From Lasiodiplodia sp. COLG20 (lineage: Eukaryota > Ascomycota > Dothideomycetes > Botryosphaeriales > Botryosphaeriaceae), in contig VNWV01000048.1 in NCBI GenBank assembly GCA_009801085.1, positions 1-64,000 of the forward strand: 64,000 bases of DNA, in the 5' to 3' direction. A program made the position numbers and the translations under genes. The notes beneath the pieces were generated by a model that worked only from the letters and a program-made list of their open reading frames with translations, ran no database searches and was not told the origin of the DNA. This document shows, piece by piece, positions 13,401 through 25,400 of this stretch. Positions within the stretch are counted from its first letter, which is position 1; the number at the start of each line of letters is the position of its first letter.

Positions 13401-16400
13401 CGCCCTGCCTCCTGCCAATAAGTCCAATGCCGACCATGAATCAGAAGCCAGGACTCTCGTAGTGAGCGCTTTCCGCGAGGTCCTTGGCTACGAGCCGCCA
13501 CGTGATGATATGGGCTGGAAGGACGCAGGTGTCGACTCCCTGCTGTCGATTGAGCTGCGTAACGCCATTTGCGCTCGCTTGGATGACCTGGGTGTCTCGA
13601 AGAAGGTACCCGTCACGTTTGTGTTCGATTACCCGACGGTCCGGCAGGCGGTCGGTTTCCTGGCTGCCGCGATCGCGTCAAGCGCGGGTGCTACCTCGGT
13701 CGAGCAGGCGATTGTGGAGAAAAGGAGCTCTTCTTCGAAGAGTACCAGAAAGTCAAACAAGCAGCGCAAGATGGCCTCAAAGACGCCTAATGCCAATAAG
13801 AATCACGAAGCACCCAAGCCCGCAGTAGTGGAGAGCGAAGACTTCTTGAGCCTTGTACTGGAATCCTGGCAGGAGACCATATCGACGCCGATTCGCCCGG
13901 AACAAGCTTTCGTCGACTGCGGCCTCGACTCTCTCTCATCCGTGGAGCTTCTGTTCGCTTTGCAGACCCGGCTGGAAGATCGCATTCAGCTCCCAGAGAA
14001 CCTCGTGATGCAGCAGCCCACACCACAAGACGTCGCTTCGTGGTTCCTGCAGCGGCTTGGAAGTAATGGAAATGCTCGCAGTGCAACAACAGAAGCATCA
14101 CCATCATTTGGGGAGGGTACTGATCATATGTCCCTGATCATAGAAGCCTGGCGCAGCACCGTTGGTACTGATCTCGGTGCGGACGATGATTTCGTCGAGG
14201 CAGGCTTGGATTCTCTTTCCTCCGTGGAGCTCCTGTACGCACTTCAGCAAGCCGTCGGTGAAAGCGTTGAGGTGCCTGAGGGGATTTTCTTGTCGCAGAA
14301 AACACCCAGAGCTCTCGCGGCATGGCTTGATGACAGGTTACCCCGTTCAAATATGGAGCACGGTACTGCTACAGCGGTCAGCGAACACGAAGACCTTTCT
14401 GATGAGGAGGAATCTTCGCTTTCCTCAGATTCGTTATCTTCGGAATCAGACGAGATGCCGGAAGAGTCTGACCAGACGGAATCCACGGAAGAGAGCGATG
14501 ACGACGACAATGATGAACATCTCGACAACGTGGAGAAATGGGAGGATGCTGAGCGCATTGTACACTCTGCTATTGAAGATGTACTTGGATATAGCATCGA
14601 CTCGCGCGCACCGTTCACCGATAGCGGCGTCGATTCACTCTCGTCCCTCGAGATCCGCAACGCACTGCAAGCAAAAGTACCATCCGTGATCAAGGTACCC
14701 GCCACAGCTGTTTTCGACTATCCCTCCGTTCAAAAGCTGGCGGGATTCTTGTCGCAAAGAATGGCCGAGTTAGAAAGGGCCAACAGACCCACAAGTAAGC
14801 CATCCCGCTCAGCGAAGCTTCAGACAAAGAAGCCTGTAGCCAAGGCCAAATTCCCCAGCAGGAAAGCGCCCAAACAAAGGGTTGAAAAGGCATCCCGCGA
14901 GAAAATGGAAGAAACGGAGGATCCGATTGTCATTGTTGGCATGGCCAGCCGGTTCCCAGGCCAGACCGACGACCGAGTTGAGGGCTGGTTTGAGTGGCTG
15001 CTGGATGGCAAGGATGCCTTCGTTGAGATCCCCCACCGCCGGTTCGACATCGACGAGGTCTATCACCCAGGCGGCGAATCGCGAGCGGGCAAATCGTACG
15101 TCAGAGACGCCGCTTTCGTCCATGGCGCTGAAATGTTCGACCACGCGCATTTCGGCATCGTCGAGGCCGAAGCCGCAAAGATGGATCCTCAGCAAAGGCT
15201 CCTTTTGGAGACGAGCTTCCAGGCATTGCATTGCAGCGGCTACACCAAGCAGAGCCTCGATGGACTGGACATTGGCATCTTCGTCGGGTGCTGCTCCAAC
15301 GACTGGTCTAAGATGCCTGAAGCCAGAGGCAGTGCCTTTTCGGGCACTGGTGCCGCCGCCTCGATCCTCTCTAACCGTATCTCGTACGCGCTCAATCTCT
15401 GCGCCCCGAGCATGACCATCGACACGGCCTGCAGCAGTGCGCTTGTGGCGCTGGATGCGGCAGCATCAGCTCTGAAGCTCGGCAAGTGCCGAGCTGCCGT
15501 TGTGAGTGCTGTCAATTTAATGCTGTCATACGGCACCTTTGTCACCGAATGTGAAGCATCGATGCTATCTCCTTCAGGAAAGTGCAGAGCGTTCGATTCT
15601 CGCGCCGATGGTTTCGCTCGCGGTGAGGGCTGCGGCAGCGTGGTTGTGAAGAAGCTCTCTCAAGCCCGTGCCGACGGCGATGAAATCTTAGCCGTCCTCG
15701 CTGCCACGGCCATCAACCAGGATGGTAGAAGCGCCGGGCTCACGGCTCCCAATGGTCCCTCTCAAGAAGCTGTCATTCGCAGTGCCATCGAAGCCGCCGG
15801 ACTCCGGCCTGAGCAGCTCATTCATCTGGAGAGTCACGGCACGGCGACGAAACTGGGTGACGGTATCGAGTGGACTGCTCTAGAGAACGTATTTGGTGAC
15901 CGCTCATCCAGAGAGCCGCCGCTTTATGTGGGAAGCGTGAAGGCCAACGTGGGTCATCTTGAAGGTGCTGCAGGAATGGCGGGCTTGATAAAGTCTGTGA
16001 TGATCCTCAGAAGCGGCAAAATTCCTCCGCAGGCCAATTTCGAGACACTCAACCCGCTCTTCGAAACAGGCCATGCCCTAGCTGTTCCTACCAAGTTGAC
16101 CTCGCTCGATGGCATTGATGTCAGCAAATTTGCTTGCGGCATCTCCAGTTTTGGATTCGGCGGCACCAACGCCCACGCCATCGTCCGCCTCCCAACGGCC
16201 AGCGAGGTGCCGCACAGTTCCCTCGGGACTCATCGTCTTCTTCGAACGCCATGGCCCTTTGATGGACGCAAGTATATTCCTTGGCGTCCCAGCGATAGCC
16301 CGTTCGTGACCTCCAAGGTCTTGCGCGATGGTGACCGTTGGGCAGTTTACCGCGTTTCCCTGGGTGAGCGCCTTCGCAAGGAGCTACTGGAGCAACACCG

Positions 16401-19400
16401 CGTCCGCGGCACAACTATTGTACCTGCGGCAGCCATCATAGAAATGACCCGCGCTGCTCTTGAAGCTCATCTTGTGGAAGAATCGGCGAGCCTTGAACTT
16501 GTCGAGCTTATCCTGGCCAAAGCAATCTTAGTCCAGGATGTGACCCCTGCCAATCCAGTGTTTCTGCAGTGTGCAACACTGGCCAACGGAACAGACAGCG
16601 GAAAGAGTTGGCATATTGAGACAGAATGCCAAGGAGAGGTCATTCTTCACGCCACAGTCGCCTTCGGCCGTTTCGACGCGGACACGACCGAGTCTACTTT
16701 AGATGTCGAGGATGCCAGCATGTTACACTCAACCCTCATCAAGCCTTCTGATTTTTACAGGCGTGCTGCGGACAGAGGTCTTGAATACGGGCCACTTTTC
16801 CAAGCTCTTACCCGCATTGCAGTCAAGCGTGACGGCAGCAGCGCCTTTGTCAAGATTGGCAGCTCTCAGTATGAGACGTCGACGTCGCCATCATCCACGT
16901 TCATCCTTTCTCGAAACGATTACTTCGTCCCTCCCCATCTCTGCGACGCTGCTTTCCAGGCTTGCTCTCTTCTTCACAGAGAGGACGCAGCAAATCAGAC
17001 TTTCCTGCCTTTCCAAATCGGGCAGGTGCGTTGGCACACTACCAGAGATCAGGTTGATAGGCGACCTAAGTATGCCATATGCCAACGGCATGGCGGAGGA
17101 CCTGATTTACTGGTTGCTTCTGTCGCCATATACGACCAGCGGGGTGAACTTCTCCTGTCAGTTGGAAATTTCGTGGCCCAGGCCATACAGAGAAGCAAAG
17201 AGACCCTAGACGTCATTGAAAATGCCGCTGGGACGGCACAGAAGGAGACGGATCAGCACATGAGCGGCTCAAGCAGCGGGGTTTCCGAGTCACGATCAAC
17301 AGCGGTAATTCCTGAGCGCATGTTCAGAGAGTCGCTCCAACTGGTCTCCACCAGCCGTTCTGTGAGTAGTGGGACAGGGTTCACGCGCTTCGCCCTCATT
17401 CGCTCTTCGTCTGGGAGATCTACAACCCGAGAGCTCTCGCGGCTCCCTATCCCTCAAGTCGATGTCCATCCCACACACAACCTCCATCAACGCCTTTCGT
17501 CGCTGTCAGGCATTGAAGGATTGCTCTTTGCTCCACCAGCACGTCTCAATGACCCTGATGGAGACGGCTCTCTCGAAATCCTCGATGTCGTTAAAGCGTT
17601 AGACGGGATGAGTGTACCGATACCACTGACGATTATCAACACGGCTGACGTCTCGGCTCCCCCGGGAGACGGCAGAGGTGCGCTAGAAGTTCCAGAGAAC
17701 AACTGGACCCTTTCAGGCCTCATCCGCGCATGTCGAACAGAGCTCCCCGACCTCAAGATTTTCCTCTGGCACATTGACCCAGCGTTGGCTCAACGCGACG
17801 GCTTTTTCACTTCTCCACCCGCACTTCATGCGGCTTCGCTGCTGCCACTGGAGCAAGAGCTCTTCACCGATGCCAACGGCCAATACACTCCCCGCCTACA
17901 GCCCATCGCTCCGATGGAAAAGGAAGTGGTCGGCCTCGAATGCCAAGTCGGCGCGGACGCGGAACCGGACTTTGGGCACCTCCGCATCGTACCCCTGAGA
18001 CGGCAGCCTGGCGACGGACCTGGACCGGACGAGGTGGAGGTGCAGGTGCGCGCGGTGGGACTGAACTTCCGCGACGTGCTGAACGCGATGGGCCTGAACT
18101 TGGGCGTTCCGGGGCCGCTGGGCGCCGACTGCGCAGGCGTCGTCAGCCGCGTCGGCAGCAATGTGCAGAAGTGGCGCATTGGCGACGAGGTGCTCGGAAT
18201 TGCCCGCGGCTGTCTGCGATCCTACGCCACCACTGACCACCGCAGGCTGATCGCTAAGCCCGCGGACATGACGTTCGAACAGGCGGCGAGCGTTCCATCG
18301 GTCTATGCTACTGTTTATCATTCGTTCGTCGACGTAGCTCGGTTGAGGGCTGGACAGACGGTCCTCATCCACGCCGCTGCAGGAGGTGTTGGCTTGTTTG
18401 CTATTCAGCTCGCCAAACACCTCGGCGCTAACATCATAGCTACCGTGGGCAGCCCTGAAAAGGAGAGATTGGTCCGCTCATACGGCGTGCAACTCGTGTC
18501 AAGCTCCAGAGATGTCCGCAAATTCGAGACTGATATGGGACAGTGGAGAGCCAGACCGGACGTGGTGCTCAACTGCCTCACCGGTGATTTCATCCCCGTT
18601 TCTCTGGGCTTCTTGGCACCTTCAGGCCGATTCATCGAGCTCGGAAAGCGTGAGATCTGGACGGAAGAACAAGTCAGTAGTGTACGGCCCGACGTTCAGT
18701 TCGTGGTGGTAGCCATCGACAAGATGCTGGCGGAAGATCCTCAGGCTCATGCGGACCTCCTCTTGAGGGTCGAGCGTGAGCTGTTAGCCGGTTGGTCGCA
18801 GCCTCTGCCAATCCAGAAATTCGCATTCACCGACGTGGCCAAGGCCTTCGCCAGCATGAGGCGCGGGCAGCACGTGGGTAAGGTTGTTCTGTCTCTTGAG
18901 CACGCCTCCCTTTCCAACGCTGCCGGAGGTTCGGTCCTGTCGACCGTGCCAAACCTTGGACGTCTCCTGCGAACCGGAATGGATGACGCCATGGTTGAAT
19001 TTTTCTCTACTGAGTTCGACAGGACGGAGTTACTGGCAGGACTCGAGGCTGTGGACCAAATCGCAAGGACATATCTGCAGCAGTGTATGGCTTCTGCCAT
19101 GCCGTCTCAAGTAACGCCGCATCTCCGAGCCCTCTACGATCTTTATCGCCACCAACGGCCCTCATATGGCGCCAAAGGAGCAGCAGATGTGAAGCGGATG
19201 TACCGTAGTGTTGGGGCGCGTGTGGATTTCCTAGAGCACGTGCGTCAAGAGCACCTGGCCATGTTAACGGGGGACACGGATCCTGTCTCGGTGCTTTTCT
19301 CTGACCCAGCGCTAACCAAGCGCCTCTACGATGAATCACCACTTGCGGCTCTATTCAACAAGGTTATATCCGGAGCGCTGATATCCGTCGCTGCGGAAAC

Positions 19401-22400
19401 GGGTCGCCTCAAAGCCATTGAAATCGGTGCTGGCACTGGTGGCACAACCCGCAGTGTTTGTGATGTATTGGGGTCTCTCTGCCGCTCTTTCTGCTTCACC
19501 GATATCTCCACGTCCTTCTTCAACCGCGCACAGCAGGAATTCGCACCGTCCATACCGGGCTTCCATACCGCATTGTTGGATATTGAGCGCGACCCTGAAT
19601 ATCAAGGGTTCATCTTGGGCAGCTATGACCTCATTTTGGCGGCTAATGTGCTCCACGCCACAGCCGATCTGTCAGTAACCCTCGCAAACATCCATGCGTT
19701 GCTGAAGCCGGGCGGCATCCTCGTCCTCTCTGAGCTCACTGATTCCTCGGTGTGGGCGGACGCTACCTTCGGATTCACCAAGGGCTGGTGGCTCTCCACC
19801 GACGACCGTCGGTCCAGCGGTTGCGGTCCTCTGATCAGTTTGGCTCGCTGGAACGACGCCTTCCGCCGCGTCAACCTCGAGCCCGTAACATCGAGTGATG
19901 AAACGATAGCTGCACAGACGATCATGGTTGCTCGCAGACCGTTTCATCCTGTAAACCATTTCCGCTCTACGATTCCTCCTGCGGTCGGTCAGCGTGCCCG
20001 CGGTGTTCCTTCTACAGTCGACGAAGGGGTGTATGTCATCACTGGTGGTACCGGTGGACTTGGTCTTCTATCCGCTCATATCTTGATTCTGGAGGGTGCT
20101 CGGCGCATTGCTCTTCTCTCGCGCTCGGGAACCGTCCCAGGAGAGGCTGAAGCAGAACTTTGGGCTCTTTTGCAACAATCACGCTGCCAAATCAGCATCC
20201 ATCGCTGTGACGTAAGCGATGAGGTGCAGCTCAGACGAATCTTCGATTCGTTTGGCGTCCCTGTCGTAGGCATCATCCATGCTGCCGGTCACCTGTCGGA
20301 TGCCAGTATCGGCAATCAGTCAACAGCCACCTTCAGCACGGTGATGCGCACCAAGGCGAGCGGGTTGCTCAACCTGCACCGCCTCTCCCTGCAGCATCCA
20401 GTCAAGATGTTCGTCGTCTTCTCCTCCGCCTCCGCTTTTTTCGGCTCCGCGGGTCAGACCAACCACGCCGCTGCAAACTCCTTCATGGACGGCCTCGTCC
20501 GCTGGCGCAGGCGCGTCGGCCTGCCTGCTTCGTCCATCATGTGGGGAGCTGTCTCTCAAGTTGGCGATGCGGCTCGTAGGGGTGCTGATCGCAGGAAGAA
20601 GATGCTGTACGACCCCCTGTCTCTCGTCGACGCCGCCGAGGTGCTTTCAACCGTGCTCTTTGGCGATTTGGACGTTGTGCTCGCCGCTCCGATCCGACCG
20701 GCGTCTATAAGCGGCGACTACAGGGGCAACAAGCGCATATTCGGCAGCCTGCTTCCATCGAAAAATGTAAACACCGCGAATGGCACCCAGGAGACCATTT
20801 TCAGGACCTCCGAGCCGGCTCCAAGGCTGCAGCCCGTCCTTGGATCCCAGCAGAAGACCGCTCCATCAACGAGCGGAAGCAAGCACGCAGACTATGATAG
20901 AGTCTTGTCAACCATCCGCTCGCTAGCTACCAAGTATATTGGTCGCCAACCTGCGGATGACGAGCTGCTGGTGGGTGCTGGCCTTGACTCGTTGTCAGCG
21001 ATCGACCTTCGCAACTCCATCCAAGCAAAACTGCTCCCTTCGGGCACAAGGCTGCCCGCCAGCACCGTGTTCGATCACCCCAGTCCGGCCGATCTTGCCC
21101 GGCTGGTCTGCTCGAAATTAGGAAGCGGTTCGGTTCCGAGTGCGTCACAGCCAGCGCCCAGTCCAAGCACCTTTTACAGGCCAGAATCAACTGCGCCGGC
21201 GCCAACACCAGCAGTGACGGTGCCGTCGGTGGCAATTGACGATGTTCTGCTCGTCGTACGTCGGGTGGCCAGCCGTCTTTTGTCGCGCATCCCCCAGGAT
21301 GATGAGCCCCTTGTTGCTGCAGGTCTCGACTCTTTGACTGCGATCGAGTTCCGTAATATCCTCCAGAAAGAGTTCGGGATAACTCAACGTCTGAAGCCGA
21401 CTCTTGTATTCGACCATCCGACGTCAAGAGAAATTGCAGACTTCCTCCTGCCGATTTTGTCCTCTGGAAATCTTGCAAGGACCTCCACGACCGTTGCAGC
21501 TCCCAGCGCCAGCTTTCAGTCATCGAACAGAGCCACGATGCAGGCAGTTTCTAGCCAAGTATCAGAACAGCCTGCGAGGCCTGTTATGCCGTCCACGCTG
21601 GAGCCTACATTTGTACCTCGTGATCCTCCGCGAGCATCTGAACAAGTCACCGTCGCTCCTGTGAACAAGGCCTTGGAGATTGCAGGTATCGGGTGCCGAC
21701 TTCCGGGTAGGGCCAGTGATCCGGGCAAGTTCTGGAAGAACCTGATAGACAAGGTTGACTGCATTGTACCTGTTCCTCACGACCGTTTCGACATGGACGA
21801 TTTCTACGACCCTGTTCCGGGAACAGAAGGCAAGTCGTACGTCGACCAAGCCGCCTTCATCGATGACATTGACCTGTTTGATCGGCATGCGTTCAACATG
21901 TCTCCTTCGCAGGTCTCCCAGATGGACCCTCAGCAGCGTCTTGCGCTCCAGGTGGCGCTGGAAGCCTTTATGGACGCTGGATATGAAGACAGGACAAAGT
22001 TGAGGGGCAGCAACACCGGTGTCTTTGCCGGTGTCTGCTCCAACGACTGGCATAAAGTCAAGAAGGACCCGAGCTTTCTGGGCGGCGGTTTTGACGTCGC
22101 CGGCGGGGCTAACTCGATGATCGCCAACCGTATCTCCTTCGAGTTTGGCCTCAAGGGTCCTTCAGTCGCCATCGATTCTGCCTGCTCCAGCTCGCTCCAG
22201 GCCGTTGACATGGCCAGGCGGGCTATCCTCAGCGGTGTCTGTGACCGTGCGCTAGTGCTGGGTGTAAACCTCATTCTCTCGCCGGATACTTTCATCGGCG
22301 AATGCCAAGCAACGATGTTGAGCCCCAGCTGCAGGAGTAAGGCGTTTGATGACGAGGCCGACGGCTTTGCCAGAGGAGAGGGTTGTGCCGCAATAGTGAT

Positions 22401-25400
22401 TGAGAAGCCTGGTCATGGTCCGAAGAGCGATGCATACGCCGAGCTTATCGGATCCGCATCCAACCACGACGGCCGCTCTGCAAGCTTGCTGGCGCCTAAC
22501 GGACCTGCTCAGACTGCCGTCATCAACGCAGCGCTTGCTGAGGCGGGTATCGCTGGCTACGAAGTCGACTTTCTCGAAACTCATGGCACAGGTACCAAGG
22601 TCGGAGACCCGCTCGAATTCAACGCCTTCCAGGAAGCCCTAGCCCCTGGTCGCTCTACTCGGCGCCCATTGCACATTGGGGCCCTGAAGACGAACTTTGG
22701 TCATCTTGAAGGCGCAGCCGGAATCGCTGGCCTCGTCAAAGCGGCTCTCGTGCTCCAGCATGCGCAGGTGCCGGCTAACCTCCACTTCCGTAAACTCAAC
22801 TCCCACATCGACGCTGAGGGATTCCCGGTCGTGTTTCCTGGCCAGACGGTTGCTCTACGGGCAACCAACGGCCCGCTGGTAGGCTCCGTGTCCAGCTGGG
22901 GCTTTGGAGGGTCCAATGTCCACGCAGTGCTACGTCAGGCGACTCATCCACGAAAGCCGCAGGAAGAAGACATCAGACATGAAACGGAACAGAGCATCGT
23001 TACAACGGACATCGCGCCGTGCCCTGGACTTGTTGCCATGTTCACAGGTCAGGGAAGCCAGTCCGTTAACATGGTCAGCTCTCTCTACCGCAGCGATTCC
23101 ACGTTCCGCAGCTGCATCGATGAGTGTGCCGCCATTGCCGACGACCTTCTCGACAGGCCTCTGCTATCCGTCCTCTATCCTCCAGCGGGTGACGAGGCTC
23201 GGGCGGCACAGCTAATCGAAGACACGTCGTACAGCCAGGTGTGCCTTTTCGCCGTCGAGCTCGGACTATTCCGCATGCTGCAACGTGAGGGTTTCAGCCC
23301 AGCCGTCGTGCTGGGCCACTCTCTAGGAGAGTTCGTTGCGGCACATGTGGCGGGCTGCCTCAGCCTACGCGATGCAATGCGTCTTGTTGCCACCCGCGGC
23401 AAGCTGCTTGGTGCGCTTCCTCGCAACGTTGGCAGTATGGTTGCTCTAGTGGCCAGCGCGGAGGAAGTAGCTGCTACACTGCGGAGACTGCAGCTTTCTC
23501 AGTGCTCCATCGCCGCCATCAACAGTCCCCGGATGACAGTAGTATCGGGCGCTAAGCACGAGGTTGACGAGGTCAGCCGGTCCATCGGCTGCGTTGCGCG
23601 GCCTCTTAAGGTGTCTCATGCTTTCCACTCGCCGCTCATGCGTCCTGCGCTGCGAGGCTTCGAAGAAGCTCTGGCCAACGTCAAGATCCGGGCACCGCAG
23701 CCGGGAGGCATCCAGCTGGTCAGCTGCGTGACAGGAAGGCTCGCCGGCGCGGAGCTGGAGAATCCGGCGCACTGGCTCTCGCACATCGTCGACCCGGTGC
23801 GCTTCCTCGACGCGGTTCAAGAGGCCCACCGCCTGGGCGGCCGCTGCTTCGTTGAGATCGGCCCCAGAGCCGTCCTTGCCAAGCTCGTGAGGCAGTGCAT
23901 CTCAGCGCCGCTGACCATTACTGCTACTCAGGACCCGCCCAAGGACGACCATGGTGCTTGGAATGAGGCAATTGCCAAAGTGCGTGGGGTTGTGAATGCG
24001 CAGCTCCCACCTGCCGTTGCCATCGCACAGCCGTCTACCGCTCCCACCACACGCCCAGCTATCTCCAAGCGAGCCGAACGCTTTCCATACCGTAAGACAC
24101 AGCATCCTTTCCTCAAAAACCGGAAAGATCACTCCGACGGCCGTGTCACATTCACCGTTGCCATTCGTCACGGACTTGCCTCTCTCCTGAAGCAGCACGT
24201 CGTCCACGGACGGGTTGTCGTCCCTGGAGCTCTTCATATGGAACTAGCCGCAAGTGCTGCTCGACAAGTACACAGCTCCTCTGCTGGCTATATCGTTCTT
24301 GAAGATGTGACGTTCTCTGCCCCATGTGTCCTATCCGCAGAAGATATGCAGGGAGACGACTCAGGAAAGATCCTTCCGTCGCTCTTCTGCACTGTCTGCC
24401 CCTCGGATCGGACTATCAGCATTGCGTTCGGCCAAGGCAGCCCTGAGACACTATCGCCTAACGTAGAGGCACGGTATGTTGTCTCGGACAACAACAGCGG
24501 TTCTCGCACGGGTAGTGTTAACGCAGGCGTGAACAACTGCACCTCGCCCAACGATGAGCATCAGGCCGCCGCAGAAGTGTATAAGCACTTTGAACTCAAG
24601 GGGCTGCAGTACGGCCCGCACTTCCGGACACTTCAAAGCATCTCCGGATCCCGCTCGCAAGCGCACGCTCGCCACTCTTTAGCGCTGATTGGACACGGCA
24701 TGTTTGCCCACCCGTGTCTGCTCGACGGAATCTTGCAGACCTCCGCCGGTCTCTTCCTCGACACTCTGGCGTCAACTCCGGCGCGCATGCCGTTCAATGT
24801 CGAGCGTATTGAGTTCCTCCAGCCACTGCCCTCTTGTGTTAACGTCGTGGCTACGAGGACGGATAACGCGACTGACGACAGGTTCTTGCGCATCGATCTC
24901 GCCGTATATTCCGAGAACGACGACGAGCTGTTAATGATGGTGAGTGGGCTGCAGAGCCGCCCAGCGCCTACGTCCGGGGCGGCATTGGCACCGCTTAAAG
25001 AAGCTGGCACGCCTCTATTCTACCAGCAAGCCTACGCACACGAGGAAGTACGACGCGAGGCTCAGATCTCCGCGCAGAGTGTACAACAGGTGTCATACGC
25101 GGTGGTTGGCGACAGATTTAACCCCATCAAACGACGCCTCATTGATACACTCGGATACTCCACCCAAGTGATGGAGCTAGAGACGCTCACTCCTCACCAA
25201 GCAACAAGCCACAGAATGAACACCGGCAGTGTCCATACGGTGGTCGTCGACTGCCGGGCGTTTGATGAAAGCAGACCTCGGCTGAGCGGCGTTGACACCG
25301 ACTGGGAGGAGGACCTTGCGACGTCAACCCTGGCGTACTATGCCTCTCTTTGCAATAGCGAGCATCTTCCGGATTGCCTCGTGCACATCACTTCGGGTGC

